Below, in pieces: positions 29,202 to 37,676 of a stretch of 64,000 nt of DNA. Origin of the DNA: Neobacillus pocheonensis (lineage in GTDB: Bacteria; Bacillota; Bacilli; Bacillales; Cytobacillaceae); the NCBI GenBank assembly GCA_023702235.1, contig JAMQCR010000001.1, positions 2,294,001-2,358,000 of the forward strand. Direction: 5' to 3'. How positions within the stretch are numbered: the stretch's first letter is position 1; the number at the start of each line of letters is the position of its first letter. Below the pieces are notes generated by a model. The model was not told the origin of the DNA and searched no databases. It saw nothing but the letters and a program-made list of their open reading frames with translations. The position numbers and the translations under genes were made by a program.

Positions 29202-30307
29202 AAATTAAGCAAGTAGTATTACGCCATATGAAAATGGACTTGCTTCACCCGTTTACGACGAGCTTTGGTACCGAATATGATCGGGATTTTATTCTTGTTG
29301 AAGTGATAAGCGAAGATGGGATTTCGGGTTGGGCAGAAAATGTGGCCATGCCTACCCCTTATTATAATGAAGAAACAGTTAAAACAAACTGGCATATGCT
29401 AGAAGATTATTTAATTCCGATTTTATTAAACAATGAAATTCAGCATCCTGATGAACTTACGGAAAATCATTTCTCGCATATCCGCGGGAATTATATGGCG
29501 AAGGCTTCCTTGGAAATGGCTGTTTGGGACCTGTATGCTAGAGAGCAAAACGCGTCCCTCTCAAGCGTACTTGGTGGGACAAAAAAGACAATTGATGTCG
29601 GCGTCAGTATTGGCATCAAAGATTCCATCGATGAGACATTGGAAACAATTGAAGAGCGCCGGTTAGAAGGCTATAAACGTTTTAAATTAAAGATTAGACC
29701 TGGCTGGGATGTTGAATTAATCGACAAAGTCCGTAAAGTATATCCGGATATTCCGCTTATGGCCGATGCCAATTCCGCCTATACGTTAGAAGACATTGAC
29801 ATGTTGACGGCTCTCGACGATTATAACTTAATGATGATTGAACAGCCTCTGGCTTACAACGATATTATTGATCACGCCGATCTCCAGGCCAGATTGAAAA
29901 CACCGATTTGCTTGGATGAAAGCATCCATTCCTTAGAGGATGCCAGAAAAGCTCTTAAATTAGGAAGCTGTAAGATTATCAATATTAAAATTGGCCGTGT
30001 GGGCGGTTTGACGCAGGCTAAGAAAATCCATGATTTTTGTCAGGAACGGAACGTGCCACTTTGGTGCGGCGGCATGCTCGAATCAGGCATCGGCAGAGCC
30101 CACAACATTGCGATCACTACCCTTCCTAACTTTACTCTCCCAGGTGATACGGCAGGCTCCGCTCTCTATTGGGCAGAGGATATCATTGAACCTGAAGTCA
30201 CAGTCGAAAATGGGATCATTACTGTTCCTACCTCACCAGGAATGGGCTACGAACCTAGTATGGTGAAAATCGACAAGTATACTGTTTATAGTCAAACCTA
30301 TCGGTAA
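29198..30307 (+). CDS. N-acylamino acid racemase / o-succinylbenzoate synthase family enzyme
   Basis: Enolase-superfamily enzyme of 369 residues. The full catalytic set is visible at the family positions: Lys163 and Lys165 (FKLKI), metal ligands Asp190 (MADANSAY), Glu215 (IEQPL) and Asp240 (CLDES), and Lys264 (NIKIGRVGG). The family includes MenC (OSBS) and N-succinylamino acid racemase (NSAR), which often have both activities. No menaquinone genes are near, while a GNAT, an M20 deacylase and an amino-acid permease share the operon. NSAR is therefore the preferred role: interconversion of N-acyl-D- and N-acyl-L-amino acids. Confidence 0.9.
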   Translation: MKIKQVVLRHMKMDLLHPFTTSFGTEYDRDFILVEVISEDGISGWAENVAMPTPYYNEETVKTNWHMLEDYLIPILLNNEIQHPDELTENHFSHIRGNYMAKASLEMAVWDLYAREQNASLSSVLGGTKKTIDVGVSIGIKDSIDETLETIEERRLEGYKRFKLKIRPGWDVELIDKVRKVYPDIPLMADANSAYTLEDIDMLTALDDYNLMMIEQPLAYNDIIDHADLQARLKTPICLDESIHSLEDARKALKLGSCKIINIKIGRVGGLTQAKKIHDFCQERNVPLWCGGMLESGIGRAHNIAITTLPNFTLPGDTAGSALYWAEDIIEPEVTVENGIITVPTSPGMGYEPSMVKIDKYTVYSQTYR

Positions 30308-30309
30308 TG

Positions 30310-30348
30310 AAAAAAAGCCAAGCTCTGATCGGAGCCTGGCTTTTTTTC
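30310..30348 (+). terminator. Terminator of the racemase operon
   Basis: AAAAGCCA and CTC pair with GAG and TGGCTTTT, with a T run of seven. It ends the 24824-30307 operon. Confidence 0.85.
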
Positions 30349-30407
30349 ATTTAGTAGATTTATTTGATTAACTTTGGAAAAACTTTTCCTATATGTCCCA
30401 TAATCAT

Positions 30408-30459
30408 TTAACGTAAATAACGCACCACGGAAGTAACCACCGGCACGTTATTACGTTAA
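30408..30459. repeat. Long inverted repeat at the 3' end of the GNAT gene
   Basis: TTAACGTAAATAACG (30408-30422) and CGTTATTACGTTAA (30446-30459) are complementary except for one bulged A, around a 23-base loop. The right arm overlaps the last codons of the GNAT gene. No T run follows on the minus strand, so it is not a typical terminator. Confidence 0.55.
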
Positions 30460-30953
30460 AGAAACAATACCATATGTTCGTTATCAAAATAGCGGCCTTC
30501 AATTTTTAATGCTCTTTTCTCTATTCCAAATGCCTTAAAGCCCAATGATGTGTATAATTTTTTGGCTGACTCATTTGTGGACACAACGCATAGATTGATT
30601 TGCTCAATTTCTTCCATTTCTTTTCCCTTTTGAATGGCTGCCAGCATCAAGGACTTTCCGATACCCATCCCCCTTTTTTCGGGAGAAACATACAAAGCAA
30701 CGATATTTGCCCGATGCTTTAGTTTCGATTTCTTCTCTTTTAAAAACGTAGTGACACCCATCAATCGGTCACGCTCGAACGCACCAAAAGTGAATGATTC
30801 AGCCGAATGTAATCGGTTCTCATATGCTTCAACAGGATTTCCTTTTTCCTCATCAAAGCTAGATGAGAATGCTTCAGGACTGTTTTGTAAAGCTTCTAAT
30901 CTAATTTTTTTATATTCTTTAGCATCTTCTGGTTTTAGAAGTCTGATATCCAT
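30456..30953 (-). CDS. GNAT family N-acetyltransferase
   Basis: A 165-residue GNAT. It has IRLLKPEDAKEYKKIRLEAL at the start, VALYVSPEKRGMGIGKSLM (acetyl-CoA site, about 85-103) and NESAKKLYTSLGFKAFGIE near the end. The ATG at 30953 follows GAGGATGGGGG. The substrate is unknown. It is a single gene, transcribed away from its neighbours. Confidence 0.88.
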   Translation of the reverse strand: MDIRLLKPEDAKEYKKIRLEALQNSPEAFSSSFDEEKGNPVEAYENRLHSAESFTFGAFERDRLMGVTTFLKEKKSKLKHRANIVALYVSPEKRGMGIGKSLMLAAIQKGKEMEEIEQINLCVVSTNESAKKLYTSLGFKAFGIEKRALKIEGRYFDNEHMVLFL

Positions 30954-31004
30954 GTTTTCCCCCATCCTCTAAAGTGTATTTATTCTGACCTTATGATTTC
31001 ATGG

Positions 31005-31510
31005 TCAGTTTTTCAATTCTTTTTCTTTAGGAATTAGGTCTGTAAAACAAAATCTGGTTTTCCCCGTAAATGTATCAGCAGTCAGCCTTTTTTCACCAGT
31101 TTGAAAATGAATTGGCTCAGTAAAAATCGGACCATCAAAGACGAATGAATGGTACTCGCCATTTTCACCACAAGGATCAACCCCAACAGGTAACTCTTGA
31201 ATAAAACGATCATTTATTTCTTTACCTGAAAAACTTTCGGGTAATTTCGTTAAATCTACACAAGTAATAATCGACTTATAACCCAGAGATAAAAAGCGAT
31301 AAAGGAGGTCCGTGGTGTTTTCTCCCCATAATGGGAAAATAGGTTATTCAATTCTGACACCATGGATACTGGTACGATTAAAACCTTCCGTTACAGTTGC
31401 GAGTAGCAAAACTACTTCATATTCATCAGAATGCAAAAGATCGTGCAATGCCAAGGCTGAATCCTTTCCGCTAAAGGATACGGCTACTTTTTCTTTTTTA
31501 TGATGATCAT
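31005..31510 (-). pseudogene. Dph6-like ATP-pyrophosphatase, frameshift plus internal deletion
   Basis: The minus strand reads VAVSFSGKDSALALHDLLHS, the PP-loop start of the diphthine-ammonia-ligase-like (ATP_bind_4) family, then SIHGVR. It reaches a stop and at once continues in the same frame with PIFPLWGENTTDLLYRFL and GVDPCGENGEYHSFVFDGP, which is the C-terminal half. Some 60 residues between HGVR and PLWG are missing. The frame before VAVSF also needs one base in an A run to reach the likely ATG at 31510. The deletion removes conserved parts of the family fold, so the gene is probably dead. Confidence 0.75.
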
Positions 31511-31615
31511 CTCCCTTACAAACTTATATATGTACTATCTCTCCCATCATTATAATTTTTCATACTCACGGCCGCTAGCTTTACTTATCTTTTTCGGGTC
31601 TTTTTTAATCAACTT

Positions 31616-31774
31616 TTAATCCTTTTTCAACCTGTAAGCCCTTCTTTCTGCATATTGCGAACAGGGAATACAAATCTTCACTGTCTTCCCTTTATCATTG
31701 ATATAGTTTCTAAGTGGCTTGACCTTTCTTTTACAAATCGCACATTTACTATTAAAAAACTCAAAAATAGACAT
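31616..31774 (-). CDS. Small zinc-ribbon-like protein, 52 residues
   Basis: Two CxxC pairs (CAIC at residues 11-14 and CIPC near 35-38) spaced by a basic stretch look like a small zinc ribbon. The ATG at 31774 follows AGAGGTGAG. The protein is basic, with a KKD end. Function unknown; nucleic-acid binding is a guess from charge and fold only. Confidence 0.65.
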   Translation of the reverse strand: MSIFEFFNSKCAICKRKVKPLRNYINDKGKTVKICIPCSQYAERRAYRLKKD

Positions 31775-31913
31775 GTTTCTCACCTCTTTAGCTTTATATG
31801 AAATCAGCTTGTTTTGTAGCTCAAAATTATACAAACTTCATCTTTTTATAAGTATAATATGTAACAGTGACTTTGGATTTCAGGAATTTTCATAATTATT
31901 ATTTTTCCGAACG

Positions 31914-31944
31914 TAAAAAAAGACCATCAGCAGGATGATCTTTT
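31914..31944 (-). terminator. Terminator of the urate operon
   Basis: On the minus strand AAAGATCATC pairs with GATGGTCTTT, followed by a T run. It lies about 45 bases past the hydroxyisourate hydrolase stop. Confidence 0.75.
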
Positions 31945-31990
31945 CAATATTTGAGAATATTGAGAATAAAGGAGTGAAAATTTTATCGTA

Positions 31991-32344
31991 CTAACTACCT
32001 CGATATGTGCTATATCCACCAGGTGCAACTAAAAGGGGCACGTGGTAATGTGAATTTTCATCAGCAATTCCAAACCTTATTGGAACTTGATCAAGGAAAG
32101 GATGCTCAGGTAAGGTTACATCCTGTTTCCGAAAGTAATGGGCAACATGAAAGATTAATTCGTATTCTCCTACTTTCATCTGGTCATCACTTAACAAAGG
32201 GGAATCTACACGGCCATCCTTATTCGTATTTACTGTTTTAAGTAAGGTACGAACTGGTTCTAACTGCCAAAGTTCAATCTTCAAATTACTAGCAGGCATT
32301 CCGTTGGTTAAATCGAGGACATGCGTAGTTAACCCACCACTCAT
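31991..32344 (-). CDS. uraH: 5-hydroxyisourate hydrolase (transthyretin-like, PucM/UraH)
   Basis: Hydrolyses 5-hydroxyisourate, the uricase product, to OHCU. The 117-residue protein has LTTHVLDLTNGMPAS near the start, with the first catalytic His, a central Arg in VPIRFGI, HYHVPLL, and the C-terminal YRGS tetrapeptide that marks the enzyme apart from transthyretin. Its start overlaps the uricase stop by 4 bases. Confidence 0.95.
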   Translation of the reverse strand: MSGGLTTHVLDLTNGMPASNLKIELWQLEPVRTLLKTVNTNKDGRVDSPLLSDDQMKVGEYELIFHVAHYFRKQDVTLPEHPFLDQVPIRFGIADENSHYHVPLLVAPGGYSTYRGS

Positions 32345-33315
32345 GATTTTACTGATTCTCCAGCTATTTCTCTACCTTCGTTTACAAGATCTTGGCGGCT
32401 AACAACAAATCCTTGGAATCCGTATGGAGGTCTTGGCTCAGTAAATACTCTACCCTCAGATTCTGGGATATGTTCAACAATTGGTTCCCATGTACGGTTA
32501 TTCGATTCAAACTGTACTTCAGTTAATTGCGGGAAGCGCTCAAGAACTTGTAATCCGATTTGATAAATTAAATCTTGGATGGACTTATTATTTAATGAAT
32601 GGAACATAGAAGCTGCGATATCACGTACTTGTTCAGCAGGCACATATACAGCTGGATTGTCATAAACAGCGTCAGCTTTGTTATTGTAACGATAAATAAT
32701 ATCAAGATAGATATAGAGCGGCCGGTCCTGTGCTTCTGGTAGTGTAGTATACTCATCTTGGATAAAGCCGTAAAATGAACTGCCTTTAACCTTGATTAAA
32801 TGCAAATTCTTCATACCACTTTCTTGTTTAACAAGTTCATTCCCATTTTCAGTTCTTGCTACTTTCACCGTAGTTGTTATTAATTCATTTCTTGAATGCC
32901 TGTAAACTACTGGACTAGTTTCTAGTCCGTCTTGACCTGCTACTTGGACAGATTCAAATGGAATTTCATCCGCAATAATTTGAACGGAAGTGATATGTGA
33001 ATAGGTATTCAGAAAGCAGTTACAAACAAAGTGTAAAAATCCTTCAAATGTTGGTCCATGATATTGTGCTGCTTGACGAAGGATGAAATTCTTCATTGAA
33101 TCCGTTGCCACCACGCAACTATTATCTGCTTTAGTGAACGAGTGTAAGAAATCCCCTTCAAGAGCGATCTTTGCATTCATTCCAAAAATAACATTATTAC
33201 GTCCAGTAAATCCGGATTCTGGAATCACCTTTATTCCTTCAAGTGGTTTTTGATAAGTACGGAAAACAAATACATCGCCTTTACCATAATACATTACTCT
33301 CTCTTGTGAACTCAT
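32341..33315 (-). CDS. Uricase (urate oxidase)
   Basis: Cofactor-free oxidation of urate to 5-hydroxyisourate. The 324-residue protein begins VMYYGKGDVFVFRTY and includes KADNSCVVATDSMKN near 62-76 with the active-site Thr/Asp, SFYGFIQDEYTTLPEAQDR, and a C-terminal duplicate domain. In B. subtilis uricase is fused behind OHCU decarboxylase as PucL. Here the two are separate genes with a 125-base gap. GAGGAGG precedes the ATG. Confidence 0.95.
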   Translation of the reverse strand: MSSQERVMYYGKGDVFVFRTYQKPLEGIKVIPESGFTGRNNVIFGMNAKIALEGDFLHSFTKADNSCVVATDSMKNFILRQAAQYHGPTFEGFLHFVCNCFLNTYSHITSVQIIADEIPFESVQVAGQDGLETSPVVYRHSRNELITTTVKVARTENGNELVKQESGMKNLHLIKVKGSSFYGFIQDEYTTLPEAQDRPLYIYLDIIYRYNNKADAVYDNPAVYVPAEQVRDIAASMFHSLNNKSIQDLIYQIGLQVLERFPQLTEVQFESNNRTWEPIVEHIPESEGRVFTEPRPPYGFQGFVVSRQDLVNEGREIAGESVKS

Positions 33316-33440
33316 TATAATTCCTCCTCATTTTTATATAGTGAACCCTGATCAGTGGGGTTCTTCATCCCACAATAGGCGTAATTCAAACAGAAATGAT
33401 GTTAAGTACTAATTCGATGGGTGTAACGTAGTGACCGTTC

Positions 33441-33941
33441 TTAGGTGGTAATAAAATCCTCCAAGCGGAAAAAGGCTATTTTATAAATTTGTTCAAGCGC
33501 TTCTCTTAACTCATCATCGGGAGCATTTTTCACTCGCTCCTTCATACTTGCTTGAATGGATTCCTTATTTTGACCCTTTACAGCCATGATAAACGGGAAT
33601 GCAAATTTCGTTAAGTACGTCTCGTTGAGGGATAAAAATTCTTCATGTTCTTTTTTGGAGAGCTGATCCAGTCCAGCATCTGACTGTTCTTTCACTGACG
33701 CATCTGCCATTTGAACCCTAGCGGCTAAATCAGGGTGAGCCCTTAATAAGCCTAGCTTTTGTTTCATACTAGATTCATTGACTACATTTTTCATCTTATC
33801 GTGCAGTTCAGAAACAGAGTGGAATGGTCTCTTAAGCCAAGCTTTTTCTGCAACCCAGGGCGAATGTTCAAACACCCAACCAAGAGCTGACGTAAAAGCG
33901 ATTTGGTCCAACTCATTTAGTTTTTTAAGATTCAAACTCAT
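33441..33941 (-). CDS. uraD: OHCU decarboxylase (UraD)
   Basis: Third step of urate breakdown: 2-oxo-4-hydroxy-4-carboxy-5-ureidoimidazoline to S-allantoin. The 166-residue protein has FEHSPWVAEKAW with the catalytic His near 23, LLRAHPDLAARV near 69 and FPFIMAVKG near 117. The ATG at 33941 follows GGAGGG; 12 further in-frame residues upstream lack a ribosome binding site. It stands as a free gene, unlike the fused PucL of B. subtilis. Confidence 0.93.
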   Translation of the reverse strand: MSLNLKKLNELDQIAFTSALGWVFEHSPWVAEKAWLKRPFHSVSELHDKMKNVVNESSMKQKLGLLRAHPDLAARVQMADASVKEQSDAGLDQLSKKEHEEFLSLNETYLTKFAFPFIMAVKGQNKESIQASMKERVKNAPDDELREALEQIYKIAFFRLEDFITT

Positions 33942-33988
33942 TGTTCTCGACCCTCCAAATATTTTTATCGTTTTCATGCTTTTTTCAC

Positions 33989-34023
33989 AAAAAAGGACAT
34001 AATCTCAGATGAATTATGCCCTT
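33989..34023 (-). terminator. Terminator after the M20 gene
   Basis: On the minus strand GGGCATAAT pairs with ATTATGTCC, followed by TTTTTT. It separates the allC/M20 unit from the uraD-uricase-uraH unit. Confidence 0.75.
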
Positions 34024-34036
34024 GCCTGAATTAAAA

Positions 34037-35289
34037 CTATTTCTGTAAAAGATCGTATAGTGCTAAAGCCACTATTTTCGTAGATTTTAATAAATCATCA
34101 ATCTTTACATGCTCATCAGCACGATGGCCATTTGCTTCTAACAATGTACGTGGTCCTGCCCCAAATAAGACAACAGGAATACCAGCCTCTGAAAAATGGC
34201 GAGCATCTGTATATAATGGAGAACCGCCAATTGGCAGCTCTCCGCCAATAATTTCTGCCCAGTTCGTTGAAATTGATTGGACCAATGGAGAATCTATTGG
34301 CACGGGTCCAAAACTCCGTGCTAATAAAATTTGATTTATTTCTGCTTCAACACCTGGGTAGCTTTCAAGTGCTTCAGCAATCACATTGCGGATTTCCGTT
34401 TCAGCGACCTGCGGATTTTCTTCCGGAATCAACCGTCTGTCAAGCCTGATAGTTGCTGTGTCCGGGACAACATTTGTGTTAATGCCACCAGAAATTAATC
34501 CAACAACTAGACTAGGAGAATCAATACCAGGAATCTGTGATTTAATCTTTGAAAAACCTTTTCTAAATTCATAAAGTGCATTTAGCACACCATTCATTGC
34601 TTCTAGCGCATCATATCCATATTGCGGTTCTGCAGCATGTGCGGACTTCCCTTTTAATTTTACCTCTAAATGAAGGCAGCCATTATGGGCATTGACAAGG
34701 GAATAAGTAAACCCAGGGCAAATGGCATATCCGGGTTAATTAACCCCTTCTCAAGGAGCCATTTAGGACCAATGTCACCACCTGTTTCTTCATCAAACGT
34801 AAAGGCTAGCGAAATTTTTCCACTTAATTTTGCATGAAGTTGTTTTAAAGCTAAAACCGCAAATGTAAAAGAAGCAATGTCCGATTTTGATACGGCTGCA
34901 CCACGACCATATAGTTTTCCATCTATTACGTTTCCACCGTATGGATTTTGCGTCCACCCAAGCCCTGGAGGCACAACATCTCCGTGCGAATTCAAAGTAA
35001 TTTCAGGACCTTCCCCATTGCCAAAGGTTGAAAAACCAACAACGTTAGAAGCCTTAATCATTCCCACTGCTTTTACTTTTTCTTCTTCTACTTCATTGAT
35101 TGACACGTTTTCAAATCCAAACCCTTGAAGACGCTTATAAATATGCTCGGCGATTTTTTGGCAATCACCTGGTGGATTATCAGATGGGATTGAGATAAGC
35201 TCTTTTAAGAAAGCGATTAATTGTTCCTTTTGCTCTTCAATATAGTTAATTAATTGTTGTTTCTCGCGACTAAATGGTTTCGAGATCAA
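34037..35289 (-). CDS. M20 family hydrolase (ArgE/DapE-like), one frameshift
   Basis: Zinc-dependent amidohydrolase or deacylase. The N-terminal part has LISIPSDNPPGDC, NSHGDVVPPG (first metal His and catalytic Asp), GRGAAVSKSD and FTFDEETGG (Glu pair). The frame breaks near 34729, where one T is missing, then continues CPGFTYSLVNAHNG to 34037, about 417 residues. The TTG at 35289, after AAAGGAGAG, starts 1 base past the allC stop. The position suggests a role in ureide or N-carbamoyl breakdown, but the family is too broad to name the substrate. Confidence 0.8.
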
Positions 35290-35290
35290 T

Positions 35291-36602
35291 TTACTCTCTC
35301 TCCTTTGATTTGTTTTTTTCACCAAGGGTTAATTGAATTACAGTATCCAGTAAAACTTTCGCGCCGATTTCCATATCTTTAAGTGAGACAAATTCCTCGG
35401 GATTATGACTGATACCCTCTTTACAGCGGACAAAAATCATTCCTATTTTTGTTAAATCAGCCATTGCCATTGCATCATGGCCTTGCACCGCTTACCAATG
35501 AAACTGGTTTTATCCCATTTGATAGAATAGCAGATTCTATGGCAGACGTTATCCCGTTATCACAATATGTTGGAACTGTTTCCATTATTTTTTCAACTTG
35601 AAAAGTTAATCCACGTTTTTCACAAATTGCTATAGCAGCTTGAAAGATTGCATCAATTACGTCATTTTTCCTTTGTACATCTGTATCTCGAATATCTAAT
35701 GTACCGACTACCTCACCAGGTATGACATTGCTTGCTCCGGGATTAACCTGTAACTTTCCTACTGTCGCCACAATCGGTGCGTTCTCTTTTGCTAATCTCT
35801 CAATTTCTACAATTAATTCAGCTGCACCAGCAAGGGCATCCTTCCGTAGCGGAATTGGAACGGTCCCTGCATGACCAGCAAAACCAGTAATTTTAAAGGA
35901 AAACCTTGAGGCACCGGCAATTCCTGTTACTACCCCACATGGGAGTCCTTCGGTTTCAAGAACAGGACCTTGTTCAATATGGAGTTCGACATACCCAAGT
36001 AGTTTTTTAGCATCCATTCCAGCAGATTGATAATTATGTGGTTCTAATCCTAATTGTATTAGGGCAGCAGACAAAGATATACCTGTTTCATCTTTTACTG
36101 CTAATGTTTCTTCTGACAGTGTTCCAGCTATTGCCTTGCTGCCTAAAAAGGTTGAATGAAATCTTACTCCCTCTTCATCACAGAATCCAATAACCTCGAT
36201 AGAATTTTCCAATCTAGTGTTATTTTCAAACAGCACGTTCACGATTTCGATTCCAGAAATAACCCCTAACATCCCATCATATTTACCACCGTCAATCACT
36301 GTATCAAGGTGTGAACCGATCAATATTACTGGGGCATCTGTTCTTAAACCTTCGTATCGCCCAATTATGTTATTGAGGTTATCTATACGAATTGTCATTC
36401 CCGCCTCGTTCATCCATTTTTCTATTAATTTTTGCCCTGATTGGAATTCCTTTGTAAATGATAACCGTGTCACCCCTTTTGACGGCTCCGAACAAAGTTT
36501 CAAATCCTCAATTCTCTTTGAAATTCTTTGACCATTAATTTGCCATTTATGGTCAGCCAATGGACTTCCTCCTTGTCGAAAAAGATAAAGTGAGTCTATC
36601 AA
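35291..36602 (-). CDS. allC: Allantoate amidohydrolase (AllC/PucF), one frameshift
   Basis: M20 enzyme of the hydantoinase/carbamoylase group that cleaves allantoate. Motifs are GSHLDTVIDGGKYDG near 96, GFCDEEGVRFHSTFLGSKAI near 134, YVELHIEQGPVLE near 198 and DIRDTD near 301. The end VSGAGHDAMAMA is split by an extra A near 35484. Removing it joins the last 65 residues, for about 436 in total. It is the first gene of its unit. Allantoinase, the step before it, is not in the window. The protein could also act on an N-carbamoyl amino acid, but its urate-catabolic neighbours favour allantoate. Confidence 0.87.
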
Positions 36603-36769
36603 GAGTTTTCTGACAATATTCTAACATTAAAAATAACATTCATGTCACTATAAAGTTCGTTTTTATTCGTGATGTCTTCTCTACATGCAATGATTATATG
36701 CAATTGTGATTTTTGTAAGAATTATAGTATGATGTTTTTAGAGTTTTTAATAGAAAGGAATTTTCAGTA

Positions 36770-37591
36770 ATGACTTATAAAATGATTGTACTGGATTTAG
36801 ATGATACATTATTAATGGACGACCTTACGATTTCACCACGTACGAAACAAGCATTGATGGATGCACAGGATTTGGGGGTTAAGGTTGTTTTAGCCTCCGG
36901 CCGCCCAACCTTCGCCATGTATGACCTTGCCGATGAACTGCGTCTCAAGGATTACGGGAGCTTTCTTGTTTCCTTTAATGGAGCAAAGATTACAAACTGC
37001 CAATCAGGTGAAGAGCTTTTTAGCAGTACATTACCAGCTGAGACCGTACATCGCTTATATGACTTTAGCCTTCGTGAGAAGGTTTGGATCCATACCTATA
37101 TCGGTGATACCATTGTAACCGAGGAAACAAACCGATATACCCGCATTGAAGGCGAGATTACTGGATTAAAAATAATTGAGGTTAAAAGTTTTGTAGACTC
37201 AATTACAGAACCTGTGGTCAAAGTATTAATGGTAGAAGATGGAGAAAAACTTGCATCCGTAGAAGATAAGCTGCAACAGGAATTGGGAAAAGAATTAAGT
37301 ATCATGCGTTCCAAACCTTATTTCTTGGAATTTTTAGAGAAAGATGTGACAAAAGGATCAAGTCTAAAATCTTTGATCGGTCAGCTTGGGATTAAGCGTG
37401 AGGAAGTTATTGCCATGGGTGATAGCTATAATGACCTGGCGATGATTGAGTTTGCAGGTTTAGGTGTCGCAATGGGAAATGCACCAGACGACATCAAGCA
37501 AAAAGCTGATTACGTAACCGATACGAATATGAATGATGGAGTCGCAAAAGTGGTTGAAAAGTTTGTATTGAAAACAACAGTAGGGATTTAA
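36770..37591 (+). CDS. Cof-type HAD-IIB hydrolase
   Basis: A 273-residue phosphatase of the haloacid dehalogenase superfamily, Cof subfamily. Motif I is VLDLDDTLL (Asp pair at 9 and 11), motif II is LASGRPT near 42, and motifs III/IV are KGSSLKSL and GDSYNDLAMIEFAG near 218-231. The type IIB cap lies between. Members dephosphorylate sugar phosphates, PLP or FMN, so the substrate is open. GAAAGGA precedes the ATG. Confidence 0.93.
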   Translation: MTYKMIVLDLDDTLLMDDLTISPRTKQALMDAQDLGVKVVLASGRPTFAMYDLADELRLKDYGSFLVSFNGAKITNCQSGEELFSSTLPAETVHRLYDFSLREKVWIHTYIGDTIVTEETNRYTRIEGEITGLKIIEVKSFVDSITEPVVKVLMVEDGEKLASVEDKLQQELGKELSIMRSKPYFLEFLEKDVTKGSSLKSLIGQLGIKREEVIAMGDSYNDLAMIEFAGLGVAMGNAPDDIKQKADYVTDTNMNDGVAKVVEKFVLKTTVGI

Positions 37592-37635
37592 AATTATTTT
37601 TCATCTACATTTGAATTATATTTAATTCTTAGAAC

Positions 37636-37672
37636 AAAAAAAGAGAGAAGGGTTGCCCTCTCTCTCTTTTTT
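37636..37672. terminator. Bidirectional terminator
   Basis: AAAAAGAGAGA pairs with TCTCTCTTTTT around GGGTTGCCC. It serves the convergent HAD hydrolase and LTA synthase genes. Confidence 0.85.
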
Positions 37673-37676
37673 ACGC

